From positions 1 to 64,000 of the forward strand of contig WGNM01000044.1 in NCBI GenBank assembly GCA_016124575.1: a DNA stretch of 64,000 nt, given 5' to 3'. Positions 28,870-39,087 of this stretch are shown here, one piece after another; the stretch's first letter is position 1; each line of letters opens with the position of its first letter. This DNA is from Cryomorphaceae bacterium. Lineage in GTDB: Bacteria; Bacteroidota; Bacteroidia; Flavobacteriales_D; Sanyastnellaceae. The translations under genes and the position numbers were made by a program. The notes below the pieces were generated by a model. It was not told where the DNA came from. It ran no database searches and was given only the letters and a program-made list of their open reading frames with translations.

Positions 28870-30135
28870 ATGAAACTTCTCGTTAAGAATATCAAAGGAT
28901 TGGTTGGAGCTTACGAATTGGCTCCTGCGTTGCTGTGTGGAAAGCAAATGCGTGCATTGCCAATCATAGAAAATGCGTGGCTAGCCGTTGAAGATGGTAA
29001 AGTGGTTGATTTCGGAGAGATGCACGATTGGCCTGGCATCAGCGATTGGAGCAATCTTGAGGTTGTAGACGCAGAAGGAAAATTCATCATCCCCGGCTGG
29101 GTTGATTCGCATACGCATACCGTTTTTGCTGCCTCAAGGGAAGGAGAGTTTGTAGATAGAATCAACGGATTGAGCTATGCCGATATCGCGGCAAAAGGAG
29201 GGGGGATTTTAAATTCAGCACGCCGATTGGCAGATTCTGACGAAGAGCAGTTGTATGCGCATGCCCTTCAAAGAGTGAAACACCTCATTTCAATGGGCAC
29301 CACAACCTTGGAAATCAAGAGTGGATATGGGTTAAGCCTTGAAGCCGAATTGAAGATGTTAAGGGTAATTCAGCGATTGAAAGCGAATGTACCCATTCAA
29401 ATCAAATCGACCTTCTTGGGCGCGCATGCTTTGCCGATGGCTTTTAAAGAAGACAAGGCCGGATATGTAGATCACATAATCAACGACATGATACCTCGCG
29501 TGGCTGAAGAACGCTTGGCCGACTACATAGATGCATTTTGTGAAGACGGCTATTTCTCAGTCGATGATACAGAACGTATTCTAGCAGCGGGCGCCAAGCA
29601 CGGCATGAAAGGAAAAATTCATGTCAACCAGTTCACCACCTTGGGCGGTGTGGCTGCCTGCGTGCGACACAATGCGCTTTCTATCGATCACCTAGAAGAA
29701 CTGAGTGAGGCTGATTTATCTGCATTGTTGGAACAGCAAAAAAGTGGACAACAAACCATACCTGTAGCCTTGCCTTCGTGCTCGTTCTTCCTGCGCATAC
29801 CGTATACACCTGCGCGTACGATCATTGATGCTGGATTGTCGCTAGCCATAGCAACCGATTTCAATCCCGGCACCACCCCGAGCGGGAATATGAACTTTGT
29901 TGTCTCCCTTGCCTGCATTCAAATGCGTATGACGCCAGAAGAATCCATCAATGCAGCAACTGTCAATGCTGCTTGTGCGCTTGAATTGCAAGATCGCGTT
30001 GGTAGTTTAACGATAGGCCATGATGCCAATTTCATCCTTACCAAAGCCATTCCAACCCTCGCTTACTTGCCATATGCCTTCGGCGATAATTTAATCGAAG
30101 ACGTGTTTGTAGGTGGGAAAGTATTCAGGAAGTAG
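28870..30135 (+). CDS. hutI: Imidazolonepropionase
   Basis: Third step of histidine degradation: hydrolyses 4-imidazolone-5-propionate to N-formimino-L-glutamate. It is an amidohydrolase-fold enzyme of 421 residues. The metal-binding HxH is seen in PGWVDSHTHTVFA (about residues 74-86); further family blocks are TTLEIKSGYGL, GKIHVNQFTTLGG, and ATDFNPGTTPSGN (the conserved Asp-Asn region). The ftcD gene follows after 62 bp, so this is a partial hut cluster; hutH and hutU are not in the window. TATCTTCA directly before the ATG may be the promoter. Confidence 0.97.
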   Translation: MKLLVKNIKGLVGAYELAPALLCGKQMRALPIIENAWLAVEDGKVVDFGEMHDWPGISDWSNLEVVDAEGKFIIPGWVDSHTHTVFAASREGEFVDRINGLSYADIAAKGGGILNSARRLADSDEEQLYAHALQRVKHLISMGTTTLEIKSGYGLSLEAELKMLRVIQRLKANVPIQIKSTFLGAHALPMAFKEDKAGYVDHIINDMIPRVAEERLADYIDAFCEDGYFSVDDTERILAAGAKHGMKGKIHVNQFTTLGGVAACVRHNALSIDHLEELSEADLSALLEQQKSGQQTIPVALPSCSFFLRIPYTPARTIIDAGLSLAIATDFNPGTTPSGNMNFVVSLACIQMRMTPEESINAATVNAACALELQDRVGSLTIGHDANFILTKAIPTLAYLPYAFGDNLIEDVFVGGKVFRK

Positions 30136-30197
30136 CGTGTTAACTTGCGCTTCTTCATGCGGGGATTTTATACCTTCGCACCATCAAATCACGGTAT

Positions 30198-31883
30198 ATG
30201 CGCAAACTTGTAGAATGTGTCCCTAACATCAGCGAGGGAAGAGATAAAGCGAAAATTGAAGCGATTGCTTCGGTTGTTGAAACAGTGTCTGGAGTGAAAC
30301 TTTTGGACGTTGATCCGGGCAGCAGCACCAACAGAACAGTCATTACCTTTGTTGGTGAGCCTGATCAAGTTGTTGAAGCGGCATTTCGCTTGATCAAAAA
30401 AGCAAGTGAGCTTATTGATATGCGCAAGCACAAGGGTGAGCATCCACGCATGGGCGCTACTGATGTTTGTCCGTTTGTCCCCGTAGCCAACATCACCATG
30501 GAAGAATGTGCAGCCTTAGCGCACGCACTTGGAAAACGAGTTGGTGCTGAGTTAGGTATCCCTGGTTACTTCTACGAAAGTGCTGCACTTCGTCCGGAAC
30601 GAAAAAACCTCGCAGTGTGCAGAAGCGGCGAGTATGAAGGATTGGAGAAGTTGAGCACAGAGGCTGGAAAACCTGATTTTGGTCCGCAAGAGTTTAATGA
30701 GAAAGTCCGTCAAACGGGAGCTACAGCCATTGGAGCGCGTGATTTCTTGGTTGCCTACAATGTCAACCTAAATACAACATCTGCCCGTCGGGCGAATGCC
30801 ATTGCTTTCGACATCCGCGAAGCCGGAAGAATAAAGAAAGAGAATGGCAAGACGGTTATAGATGCGAATGGTGAGCCGGTTCGTATTCCAGGCTCGTTGA
30901 AAAGTGTAAAAGGAATTGGTTGGTACATAGAGGAGTATGGAATTGCTCAGTTGTCGCTCAACCTTACCAACATCAATGTTACACCTGTTCATGTGGCTTT
31001 CGATGAAGCTTGCAAGCGTTCGCAAGAGCGCGGAATTCGCGTAACAGGAAGTGAAGTTGTTGGATTGATTCCAAAACGGGTGCTCATAGAAGCTGCCGAT
31101 TACTACCTAGCAAAGCAAGAGCGTTCATTGGGAATCAACGATGATGAGAAGATAAAAATAGCTGTCAAATCACTTGGTTTAGATGACCTGGTACCCTTTA
31201 ATCCTGCTGAGAAAGTAATTGAATTTATGCTCGAGGAAGGGGGGGCTAAGAAGCTGGTAGACATGACCTTGGTGGCTTTCGCGGATGAAACGGCTTCTGA
31301 GTCGATGGCGCCAGGGGGCGGATCAATATCTGCATATACCGCAGCAATGGGAGTGTCGCTTGGTACCATGGTTGCCAACCTCAGCGCGCACAAGCGCGGA
31401 TGGGATAACCGATGGAAGGAATTTAGTGATTGGGCAGAAAAGGGTATGGATTTCCAACGACAGTTGCTCGCTATGGTTGATGAAGATACCAAAGCATTCA
31501 ATGGCATTATGGAAGCTTTCGGTTTGCCGAAATCAAACGATAACGAGAAAGCCATCCGCAATCAAGCCATTCAGTCGGCAACAAAATATGCTACAGAAGT
31601 TCCCCTCAAAGTGGCACAGTTGGCATGTGATAGCATGGAAGTAATGCTCGCCATGGTAGAAATAGGCAACCCCAATTCGATTACAGATGCGGGTGTTGGA
31701 GCCTTGTGTGCTCGCGCCGCCGTGCTTGGTGCAGTTATGAATGTGAAAGTGAACGCGCGAGATCTCGACGATAAGGTGTGGTCAGAGCAGGCGTACAAGC
31801 GATGCGATGAGCTAGCTGAAAAAGCTGAATCGATGGAACGTACCATTCGGGAGCGGGTAGAAGCCGTTTTGTCGGCAGTTTGA
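30198..31883 (+). CDS. ftcD: Bifunctional glutamate formimidoyltransferase / formimidoyl-THF cyclodeaminase
   Basis: Fourth and last step of this histidine pathway: transfers the formimino group from formiminoglutamate to tetrahydrofolate, then cyclises it to methenyl-THF with release of ammonia. The 561 residues cover both activities, like vertebrate FTCD. Residues 1-325 form the transferase (ECVPNISEGRD, GEHPRMGATDVCPFVP with the catalytic His, KGIGWYIEEYGIAQLSLNL). Residues about 345-545 form the cyclodeaminase helical domain (SMAPGGGSISAYTAAMG, LGTMVANLSAHKRGW). Many bacteria split or lack the second activity. Weak promoter TACCTTCG precedes the start, and hutI lies directly upstream. Confidence 0.96.
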   Translation: MRKLVECVPNISEGRDKAKIEAIASVVETVSGVKLLDVDPGSSTNRTVITFVGEPDQVVEAAFRLIKKASELIDMRKHKGEHPRMGATDVCPFVPVANITMEECAALAHALGKRVGAELGIPGYFYESAALRPERKNLAVCRSGEYEGLEKLSTEAGKPDFGPQEFNEKVRQTGATAIGARDFLVAYNVNLNTTSARRANAIAFDIREAGRIKKENGKTVIDANGEPVRIPGSLKSVKGIGWYIEEYGIAQLSLNLTNINVTPVHVAFDEACKRSQERGIRVTGSEVVGLIPKRVLIEAADYYLAKQERSLGINDDEKIKIAVKSLGLDDLVPFNPAEKVIEFMLEEGGAKKLVDMTLVAFADETASESMAPGGGSISAYTAAMGVSLGTMVANLSAHKRGWDNRWKEFSDWAEKGMDFQRQLLAMVDEDTKAFNGIMEAFGLPKSNDNEKAIRNQAIQSATKYATEVPLKVAQLACDSMEVMLAMVEIGNPNSITDAGVGALCARAAVLGAVMNVKVNARDLDDKVWSEQAYKRCDELAEKAESMERTIRERVEAVLSAV

Positions 31884-31893
31884 CCTGTAAATA

Positions 31894-31914
31894 TTCCTAC
31901 ATAAAAAGTAGGAG
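31894..31914 (+). terminator. Stem-loop after ftcD
   Basis: TCCTAC and GTAGGA pair across a 7-nt loop 12 bp after the ftcD stop. No T-run follows, so it may only be a processing or partial termination hairpin. Confidence 0.3.
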
Positions 31915-31959
31915 TCGATTCGGGCAACATTCAAGCTGGTTGTAACGTAAAAAAGAACG

Positions 31960-34239
31960 GTGAATAAACTCCAGCCTATAACGCCACGTCAACGATTCGA
32001 AAGAGTACTATACTTCTTTCCGCTGCAGCTATTGTTTCTTCACTTCAAGAAGAACCTTTTCCTGCTCTTTTTCTGGGTATTGCTCTTTAGCTGCACGCTG
32101 AATTATTTTGCATCGAACTATGGTGTTGCCTATCAGTTTCTTTTTCCAGAATACATGGGTGAGAACGGACCGGTAGCTTTTGCTATGGTGGGTTTCGCTT
32201 TGGGTGGATTTATCCTCGCATTTAACCTGTATACCTACATTTTACATGGCTTTAGGTTTCCGTTTATTGCGACTTTGAATCGGCCATTTTTAAAGTTTAG
32301 CATCAACAATCTAATTCTACCAGGGACCTTTGTTGTTACGTATTTGCTTACCAGCATTCGATTTCAAGCGACGCAGGAATTATTAGACAAAACAGATATC
32401 CTGTTAAACGTGCTGGGCTTCTGCTTTGGAATGTTTGTCTATCTGTTGATTTCGCTCGCCTATTTTACGCTTACGAACAAAAACGTAATTAACTACGAGA
32501 CCACCTCGAAGAAGAAAGAAGATCCTGATAGCCTTGTGAAATCGAAGATTCATAAGAACTTTCGCTGGTATGTGAATGGGTCAACGAAGAAAGAATGGCG
32601 CGTAGAAACCTATCTTCAGAATTTTGCTCGCATTGGGTTAGCGCGAACAGCGCGACATTACAATCGCGAATTGTTGGAACGGGTGTTTACACAAAACCAT
32701 TTCAATGCGTCAATCTTTGAGATGGCCCTCGTAATTAGCTTCATCGTTATTGGAAGTTTTCGTGAAAGTCCGTATTTCGTTTTGCCAGCCGCCGCAAGCG
32801 TTATGCTGCTATTCACCATGATGTTGATGGTTATTTCAGCATTGTATTCGTGGATTCGGGGTTGGACGGCTTTCGTCTTTGTTATTGTTTTCCTCGGGGT
32901 CAACTTTGCCTTGCCCGATATTCCTATTCTGAATGCTGAAAACCATGCATACGGATTGAAGTATGACGGCGAAAAGGCCGATTACAGTCCGGAATATATT
33001 TCAAGCATCAATTCCAACGACTCTATCGTTACTGAAGATTTTGAGCACACACTTGAAATCCTCAATCGCTGGAGAAAAAAGAATCAATCGGCGACGAATT
33101 TATCGGCTAAGCCGAAATTGGTCATCATAAATACCAGTGGTGGAGGAAGCAGGTCGGCGATGTGGACCATGAGCAGTTTGATGTATGCTGATAGTGCAAT
33201 GGATGGCAAGCTGTTGGAGCAAACATTCCTTATTTCCGGTTCTTCGGGAGGGATGGTAGGAGCGGCGTATCTGCGTGAATTGATGCTCAATAAGAAACAA
33301 GGTAAAATTGACGATTTATACAATAGAGAGTATATCTCGGGTATCGGACATGACCTCCTGAATCCTGTGATTTTCAGCATTGCGACCAATGATTTCTTTA
33401 TCCGCTATCAAACCATACAAGATGGCGATCAATTGTATACAAAAGATCGAGCTTGGGCTTTTGAGAAACAGTTGAATACCAATACCAATTATTTGATGCA
33501 TAAGAGGTTGGGTGATTATGCGGCTCCGGAAGAAGCAGCTATCATTCCGATGATGATATTCTCACCAACCATAGTGAATGACGGTCGGAGGCTATTGATC
33601 AGTGCGCAACCGTGTTCGTACCTCACGCAAAACAAGCCGATGAGTGGGATAGGGTATACAGGGGCATTGAGTGAAGACATCGAATTCAGTCGTGTTTTTG
33701 CCAAGCAGAATCCCATGAATCTGCAATTTACATCTGCCTTGCGCATGAATGCAACCTTTCCTTATGTATTGCCGATTGTTTCTCTACCAAGTGAGCCGCC
33801 AATGGAGGTGATGGATGCAGGGATGCGGGATAATTTCGGGACAAAAACCACCTTGCAATTTCTCTACACGTTTCGGAATTGGATCAACACCAATACCAGT
33901 GGAGTGGTGATAGTGCAGGTGCGTGATTTGCAGAAAGGACGAACAGAGGTGCGTTCAGGTCGGACATTATTGAATAGAGTGTTAGCTCCGTTGGGGTCGG
34001 TTTATGGAAATGTAACGAAGACACAAGATTACAACGGTGATCAGATGATCCGTTATTTATCGGCATGGTTCGACAACAGCATCGATATTGTTTCTTTCCA
34101 GCTCAAGCACAAGTCTGATACCCAAGTGTCACTCAGTTGGCACCTTACCTCAAAGGAAAAAGAGACCATTTTGAATTCCCTTGATGAAGACACGTATCAA
34201 GAATCTTTGAAACGACTTAAAAACTTGTTGGAGCAATAA
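31960..34239 (+). CDS. Membrane-anchored patatin-like phospholipase
   Basis: A 759-residue protein whose first 325 residues hold about seven membrane helices (for example FLLFFWVLLFSCTLNYF, VAFAMVGFALGGFILAFNLY, FVFVIVFLGVNFAL), followed by a patatin-type lipid acyl hydrolase. The catalytic features are present: oxyanion-hole glycine run (NTSGGGSRSAMW), nucleophile elbow GSSGG (GxSxG) and the dyad aspartate in MDAGMRDNFG. Such enzymes release fatty acids from phospholipids; the membrane domain would hold this one at the inner membrane. It starts with GTG, since the next in-frame Met lies beyond the first membrane helix. DUF389 gene follows by 22 bp. Confidence 0.85.
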   Translation: MNKLQPITPRQRFERVLYFFPLQLLFLHFKKNLFLLFFWVLLFSCTLNYFASNYGVAYQFLFPEYMGENGPVAFAMVGFALGGFILAFNLYTYILHGFRFPFIATLNRPFLKFSINNLILPGTFVVTYLLTSIRFQATQELLDKTDILLNVLGFCFGMFVYLLISLAYFTLTNKNVINYETTSKKKEDPDSLVKSKIHKNFRWYVNGSTKKEWRVETYLQNFARIGLARTARHYNRELLERVFTQNHFNASIFEMALVISFIVIGSFRESPYFVLPAAASVMLLFTMMLMVISALYSWIRGWTAFVFVIVFLGVNFALPDIPILNAENHAYGLKYDGEKADYSPEYISSINSNDSIVTEDFEHTLEILNRWRKKNQSATNLSAKPKLVIINTSGGGSRSAMWTMSSLMYADSAMDGKLLEQTFLISGSSGGMVGAAYLRELMLNKKQGKIDDLYNREYISGIGHDLLNPVIFSIATNDFFIRYQTIQDGDQLYTKDRAWAFEKQLNTNTNYLMHKRLGDYAAPEEAAIIPMMIFSPTIVNDGRRLLISAQPCSYLTQNKPMSGIGYTGALSEDIEFSRVFAKQNPMNLQFTSALRMNATFPYVLPIVSLPSEPPMEVMDAGMRDNFGTKTTLQFLYTFRNWINTNTSGVVIVQVRDLQKGRTEVRSGRTLLNRVLAPLGSVYGNVTKTQDYNGDQMIRYLSAWFDNSIDIVSFQLKHKSDTQVSLSWHLTSKEKETILNSLDEDTYQESLKRLKNLLEQ

Positions 34240-34261
34240 GTTCAATTTCTAACTTTCGGGT

Positions 34262-35674
34262 ATGGATCAACCAACACCCAGCAGGCTATCAATTCTTTAT
34301 CGGGGAACCATTGTTGAGCTTGGTAAATACTTCAAGAATGTACTTAGCCTAAAAGAGGGTATAGACAAAGAAGGCACCAAGCAAGGAATAATTGACGATG
34401 TAGAATTCAAGGGACATGGAGCTTGGATTTTGTTATTGGCAGCCTTGATTGCTTCGATTGGATTGTCGATAGGAAGCACGGCCGTGATCATCGGCGCGAT
34501 GCTTATTTCACCTCTTATGGGTCCCATTCTCGGTGTCGGTTTCGCGGCTGCAACGAATAATTTTGAGTTGTTAACCAAGGCACTCAAGAATTTCGGTATA
34601 GCCGTATTGATTTCGATTATCATCTCTACCATTTATTTTTTGATATTGCCTGTGCCTCATGTAAACAATGAGTTGCTGGATAGAAAAACAGCATCCATTT
34701 TGGCCATTGCCATTGCGTTTTTTGGCGGTGCGGCAGGAATCATAGCTGGCTCACGCACCTACAAAAGTAATGTTGTGCCGGGTGTGGCCATTGCCACAGC
34801 TTTGATGCCTCCATTGTGCACGGTAGGGTATGGATTGGCGACCATGCAGTTGGATTTTATTTTGGGAGCTTTTTATCTCTTCTTCATAAACTCTGTATTT
34901 ATAGCGTTACCAACGTATTTGTACATCCGCTATCAGCGTTTTCCGATGGTTGATTTCATCAGTGCAGAAAGAGAGAAGAAGATGAAACGCTACATCGCTG
35001 TGTTTTTAATCGTCACCATCATTCCAAGTGCATTCATTTTTGTCAATGTCCTCAGCAGCAGTTTCTTCATGCGAAACGCGGAAATGCTTATCGAATATGT
35101 CAATCAAGACTTAGAAGACACAAAAGCATTTGTCGTCAGCAGTCAAATCGATATGGATTCGGAGCCAAGAAAAATCACTTTGGCCATTATGGGGGATGTT
35201 GTCTCAGATCAGCAAAAGGCAAGCTGGAAGCGTGAATCGCAGGATATAGGGTTGAAAGATTGTGAGATTGAGATTCGGCAATCTCGAGATTACGCTGGCG
35301 ACATCGCCAAATTGAGAGATGAGAATAGTTTTTCTGCTTTGCAATACACAAAACAATTCATGCAAGAAGAGTTGTACCGGAAAACAGCAGAAGTAGATTC
35401 ATTAAAGCAAGTATTGCAGAGCATGGGGGAGCGGCCTCAATCATCCACAATAGCGAAGCAAGTTTTTGCCCTTTTTCCTGGGTTGAAAGATGCAGGGTTT
35501 TCGAAGATGTCGTTTGTAAACTCCGAAGGCAAGGTGGATACATTATCGGCAATGATTGTAAAGTGGAATCAAAGTATTACGCCCAAAGAAATTCTAGAAA
35601 GTGAGGTTCGCATGCGCGATTGGCTGCAAGTTGTTTATCCCGATGAGCGCATCGAGATTATGACAATGCCTTAA
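34262..35674 (+). CDS. DUF389-family membrane protein
   Basis: A 470-residue protein with the DUF389 (TIGR00341-like) membrane core at about 55-270: GSTAVIIGAMLISPLMGPILGVGFA, a glycine-rich helix AFFGGAAGIIAGSR, and PGVAIATALMPPLCTVGYGL. These are near-invariant in the family, whose function is unknown. Residues 290-470 are a soluble domain with a coiled coil (EELYRKTAEVDSLKQVLQSM), found in many Bacteroidota members. It follows the patatin-like gene by 22 bp, hinting at a shared transcript, and its last 17 bp overlap the end of the convergent cutC. Confidence 0.88.
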   Translation: MDQPTPSRLSILYRGTIVELGKYFKNVLSLKEGIDKEGTKQGIIDDVEFKGHGAWILLLAALIASIGLSIGSTAVIIGAMLISPLMGPILGVGFAAATNNFELLTKALKNFGIAVLISIIISTIYFLILPVPHVNNELLDRKTASILAIAIAFFGGAAGIIAGSRTYKSNVVPGVAIATALMPPLCTVGYGLATMQLDFILGAFYLFFINSVFIALPTYLYIRYQRFPMVDFISAEREKKMKRYIAVFLIVTIIPSAFIFVNVLSSSFFMRNAEMLIEYVNQDLEDTKAFVVSSQIDMDSEPRKITLAIMGDVVSDQQKASWKRESQDIGLKDCEIEIRQSRDYAGDIAKLRDENSFSALQYTKQFMQEELYRKTAEVDSLKQVLQSMGERPQSSTIAKQVFALFPGLKDAGFSKMSFVNSEGKVDTLSAMIVKWNQSITPKEILESEVRMRDWLQVVYPDERIEIMTMP

Positions 35675-36371
35675 AATCGTCGATGATTTTGCGAATGGCT
35701 TTTATTTCACCGCCATCAATTCTTCCAAAAGCACCATCAAACAGACGTTGATTTGGAGGCGTGGTCATTGAAATCTGCGGAGCGCAATGAAGCTCTGTTG
35801 CACCAGCGTTTAAAAGTGCTTGAACCACGCTGGCGCGGATGCCTCCTCCGGGAAGTATGGTAGGCACATCATCTAGCTTGAGAAACGACTGTAGGTTTTT
35901 TATTCCATCGGCAGCTGTTGGGGCGCATCCAGCGGTGAGCACACGCGTTGTTCCCATCGCTTTTAATGTCCGCAAACTTGCTTCCGGATGCATGCATTCG
36001 TCAAAAGCTCTATGAAAGGTGAGTGGCAGAGCACCGGCTATTTCGAGGGCCTGCTCAACGAAGTCGAAATCAACGTTGCCTGCTTCTGTTAATGCCCCCA
36101 CTACAAGTCCGTCAGCACCCAAATCAATCAGCCTGCGCATATCGTCGAACATGATATTCTTTTCCATGCTGCTGTAAGCAAAGCTTCCTTCGCGAAAGCG
36201 AATGAGCGGAAGAAGGGGCAGGGTTGTGATCTTCTTAGCTTCCGACAAGAATCCACCTGTTGGTGTTAGTCCGCCGCAGCCCAAATTCACACAAAGTTCA
36301 ATTCTCGTTGCTCCGTTTTCTTCGGCGATAGCGATGCTTTCAAGCGAGGTGCATACAATTTCGAGTTCCAT
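35658..36371 (-). CDS. cutC: CutC family protein
   Basis: A TIM-barrel protein of 237 residues, annotated historically as copper homeostasis protein CutC. The family signatures are present: ARIELC-like start (ATRIELCVNLGCGGLTPTGG), PLLPLIRFREGSF, LGADGLVVGALTEAG, LTFHRAFDECMHP, TTRVLTAGCAPTA and ILPGGGIRA. Its copper role is disputed and the true substrate is unknown. It is a single gene with its stop inside the end of the DUF389 gene. Confidence 0.93.
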   Translation of the reverse strand: MELEIVCTSLESIAIAEENGATRIELCVNLGCGGLTPTGGFLSEAKKITTLPLLPLIRFREGSFAYSSMEKNIMFDDMRRLIDLGADGLVVGALTEAGNVDFDFVEQALEIAGALPLTFHRAFDECMHPEASLRTLKAMGTTRVLTAGCAPTAADGIKNLQSFLKLDDVPTILPGGGIRASVVQALLNAGATELHCAPQISMTTPPNQRLFDGAFGRIDGGEIKAIRKIIDDFKALS

Positions 36372-36520
36372 ACATCAAAAGTAGAATTTTGGAGGCAAGG
36401 AGTTTCTTGATTTACCGATAATCTTTTTATGACGCTTTTGGGTTATCTAGAACCACATAGCGACAACAGATAAATCTCCGAAGATTTTGCAGTGCAAGGT
36501 AACTTTCACAACAGACCACA

Positions 36521-36551
36521 AAAAAGAGAGGCTATCATTGATAGCCTCTCT
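36521..36551 (-). terminator. Rho-independent terminator of rplS
   Basis: A perfect 12-bp stem (AGAGAGGCTATC with its complement) with a 3-nt loop, then five T on the minus strand, 30 bp after the rplS stop. Confidence 0.92.
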
Positions 36552-36581
36552 ATATCATCGTTTTGAAAAAACGCGAAATTC

Positions 36582-36944
36582 TTATGCTTGAGGGCGGAAG
36601 TATTTCTTCTCAGAAATACGAGCAGCCTTACCAGTAAGTCCACGCAAGTAGAAGATACGGGCACGACGAACTTTACCGTGTTTGTTCACTGCAATGTTCT
36701 CAATGAAAGGAGAAGCGATTGGGAAGATACGCTCAACACCAACGCTACCAGACATTTTACGAACAGTGAAAGTTTCAGTAGCTCCGGCACCACGACGCTG
36801 AATAACAACGCCTTGGAACTGCTGGATACGCTCCTTGTTTCCTTCTTTAATTTTGTAACTAACAGTTACTGTATCACCGGCTTTAAAAGCTGGCCATTCT
36901 TTAAGCTCTACTAAATATTGAGCGATTTCCTTCAACTTGTCCAT
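36582..36944 (-). CDS. rplS: 50S ribosomal protein L19
   Basis: A 120-residue ribosomal protein located at the 30S-50S interface. Typical sequence: [62 protein letters not shown] and [20 protein letters not shown]. It follows trmD after 139 bp, the common trmD-rplS order, although rpsP and rimM are missing here. A TAATATTG box in the gap may give its own transcript; a strong terminator follows. Confidence 0.98.
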   Translation of the reverse strand: MDKLKEIAQYLVELKEWPAFKAGDTVTVSYKIKEGNKERIQQFQGVVIQRRGAGATETFTVRKMSGSVGVERIFPIASPFIENIAVNKHGKVRRARIFYLRGLTGKAARISEKKYFRPQA

Positions 36945-37083
36945 TGCAATGTGCTTGTATACGTTCCAAAATGGGGTGCAATATTACGAATAATCATTGA
37001 ATTGCACGTGTCTAATTCATCTTTTTTCAATTATCTTCTTCATTGTCGGCATATTTCGACAAATTGAGATCATCAAAGAGGCC

Positions 37084-37761
37084 TCAATCTTCGAGCAAAT
37101 CGGGTCTGCGCTCTTTGGTACGCTGTATTGATTGTTCGAATCTCCAGTCGTCGATGAGTTTAAAATTACCGCTTGTCAACACCTCAGGAACTTTCCATCC
37201 GTTGTAGTCGGCCGGACGAGTGTAAACGGGAGGGGCGAGGAGGTTGTCTTGAAACGAGTCAGACAGTGCGCTGGTTTCATCGTTCAGCACTCCTGGCAAT
37301 AGGCGGATGAGGCTATCGGCGACAACGGCTGCGGCTAGTTCACCACCTGAGAGGACATAATCACCGATAGAGATCTCACGCGTTACAAGGTGTTCTCGCA
37401 CGCGTTGATCTACACCTTTGTAATGTCCGCACAAGATCATAATGTTCTTCTTCATCGAAAGCTCATTGGCGATTTTCTGGTTGAAGCGTTCGCCATCGGG
37501 AGTCATGTAAATAATTTCGTCGTACACTGTTTCTTTCTGCAATTCCAACATGCAGTCGTGAATGGGCTGAATGGTCATAACCATGCCTGCACCGCCACCG
37601 AACGAATAGTCGTCGACTTTGTGATGCTTATCTGTGGAGTATTGGCGAATGTCGTGAATGCCAACTTCTACCAAGCCCGCATCGATGGCACGTTTAAGTA
37701 TGCTATCAGCGAACGGACTTTCCAATAGCTTCGGCAGCACCGTGAGGATATCGATTTTCAT
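37084..37761 (-). CDS. trmD: tRNA (guanine-37-N1)-methyltransferase
   Basis: A SPOUT-fold methyltransferase that methylates G37 of tRNAs to prevent +1 frameshifting, using S-adenosylmethionine. The knot motifs are clear: [28 protein letters not shown], and the start [18 protein letters not shown] start it at 37761 (225 residues, the usual length); the frame is open for 22 more codons, but these overlap the upstream aldo-keto reductase gene and lack family similarity. The gap to the reductase stop is 4 bp, so both are probably co-transcribed. Confidence 0.97.
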   Translation of the reverse strand: MKIDILTVLPKLLESPFADSILKRAIDAGLVEVGIHDIRQYSTDKHHKVDDYSFGGGAGMVMTIQPIHDCMLELQKETVYDEIIYMTPDGERFNQKIANELSMKKNIMILCGHYKGVDQRVREHLVTREISIGDYVLSGGELAAAVVADSLIRLLPGVLNDETSALSDSFQDNLLAPPVYTRPADYNGWKVPEVLTSGNFKLIDDWRFEQSIQRTKERRPDLLED

Positions 37762-37765
37762 GGGA

Positions 37766-38749
37766 TCAATATTGAGGTCGAACAGGAGTGTTGTTGAGGA
37801 TTGTCTCAATGCGAGCCATAACATCATCTGTCAGCAAATCTACAGCATCAAGTGCTTTAAGGTTTTCGAGCAGTTGACTTTCTTTGGTGGCTCCTAAAAT
37901 TGCTGTAGACACATTTGGATTTTTCAAGACCCAAGCTATCGACATAACAGGAATAGACAATGCGAGTTCATCGGCAAGCGACATCAAATCAGCAACTTTG
38001 TCGAAATTTTCCTGCACCAATAGTCGTTCAGCTAGCCAACCGAGTTCATCGCGCTTAAGACGTGATGATGCTTCGATGGAGTTGTTGTATTTCCCGGTGA
38101 GCAGTCCGGAGCACAGGGGACTCCATATCGTAGTCCCCAGACCAACAGTTTTGTAAATCTGGCTAAATTCAACTTCAACCTTATCTCTTACGAACATGTT
38201 GTATTGTGGCTGTTCCATAGTAGGTCCGATCAAGTTGTAGCGCTCTGCGGCTGCATGCGCTTCCATGATTTCCATCGCACTCCATTCAGAAGTCCCCCAA
38301 TACAAGATTTTTCCTTGTTGGATAAGGTTGTGCATGGTCCAAACCGTTTCTTCAATTGGCGTTTGCTTATCTGGACGGTGACAGAAATACAGGTCTAAAT
38401 AATCAGTCTTCAGACGTTTGATAGCCTGTTCACATGCTTCTACAACATGTTTGCGATGCAGGCCACGCTGGGTTGGTAGTTTTCCGCCAGCTCCAAAGAA
38501 AACCTTACTTGAAATAATGTAGCTGTCGCGAGACCACTGCTTTTTTGTAAGAATGTCGCCCATAACCTCTTCAGACTTGCCAGCGGCGTACACTTCGGCA
38601 TTGTCGAAAAAGTTTATTCCATGATCGTATGCTATGTCCATCAATCGCTCAGATATCCCATCTTCAATCTGATTTCCAAACGTTATCCAGCTGCCAAACG
38701 ATAGCGCACTCACTTGTAAGCCGCTTTTACCTAATCTTCTGTATTCCAT
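37766..38749 (-). CDS. Aldo-keto reductase, Kv-beta-like group
   Basis: A 327-residue NADPH-dependent (alpha/beta)8-barrel oxidoreductase. Start [14 protein letters not shown] at 38749 is the conserved AKR opening; the longer frame adds 25 residues with no family match, and CATCTTTG (a near -7 box) lies directly before this ATG. Catalytic tetrad: Asp and Tyr in FDNAEVY, Lys in SSKVFF, His in YFCHRPD. The pattern ([27 protein letters not shown]) is that of the potassium-channel beta-subunit-like/YghZ group. Physiological substrate unknown, likely an aldehyde. Upstream of trmD in the same direction. Confidence 0.93.
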   Translation of the reverse strand: MEYRRLGKSGLQVSALSFGSWITFGNQIEDGISERLMDIAYDHGINFFDNAEVYAAGKSEEVMGDILTKKQWSRDSYIISSKVFFGAGGKLPTQRGLHRKHVVEACEQAIKRLKTDYLDLYFCHRPDKQTPIEETVWTMHNLIQQGKILYWGTSEWSAMEIMEAHAAAERYNLIGPTMEQPQYNMFVRDKVEVEFSQIYKTVGLGTTIWSPLCSGLLTGKYNNSIEASSRLKRDELGWLAERLLVQENFDKVADLMSLADELALSIPVMSIAWVLKNPNVSTAILGATKESQLLENLKALDAVDLLTDDVMARIETILNNTPVRPQY

Positions 38750-39087
38750 TTTGCAAAGATGCGAAGCTCTTTCGGATTTATAGGGAATGATAACAACGAT
38801 TGGCTTTATTGACTCAAGATTCAAATATTTTTTTGAATTTTTTACATCGAAAGCTGTGTTTTACAAAGGTTAGATAGCTTGAAATTGCGAGATAATGTAG
38901 ATTCAAAGTCGGAAATAGTTCTGGTTCCCCGGTGTGTAAAAGCTTGATTAATAGCCTGTAAGCTCATTCTGAAAGAATTTTTCAACGATTTTTAAATTAT
39001 TTTCATTATTCTGCGTGGAGTGTCCAAAATTTATACACCTTTGCATCGAATTTCGAATGACTCGATAACCTGTAATTCACTTCTATC
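38750..39087. other. Divergent intergenic region between the reductase and a small lipoprotein
   Basis: About 340 bp, AT-rich, with no supported gene. It holds the leaderless promoter of the reductase at its left end, a 7-bp inverted repeat ATTCAAA/TTTGAAT (38819-38838) followed by six T on the plus strand, and near its right end CACCTTTG (39036-39043), a near match to TAnnTTTG that probably drives the small lipoprotein gene about 45 bp downstream. Confidence 0.45.

Noticed and set aside
37762-37827. N-terminal extension of TrmD
   Set aside because: Overlaps the aldo-keto reductase end and is not similar to TrmD.
38819-38838. Terminator in the 38.8 kb gap (ATTCAAA/TTTGAAT with T-run)
   Set aside because: Only A-T rich pairing and no plus-strand gene upstream that would need it.
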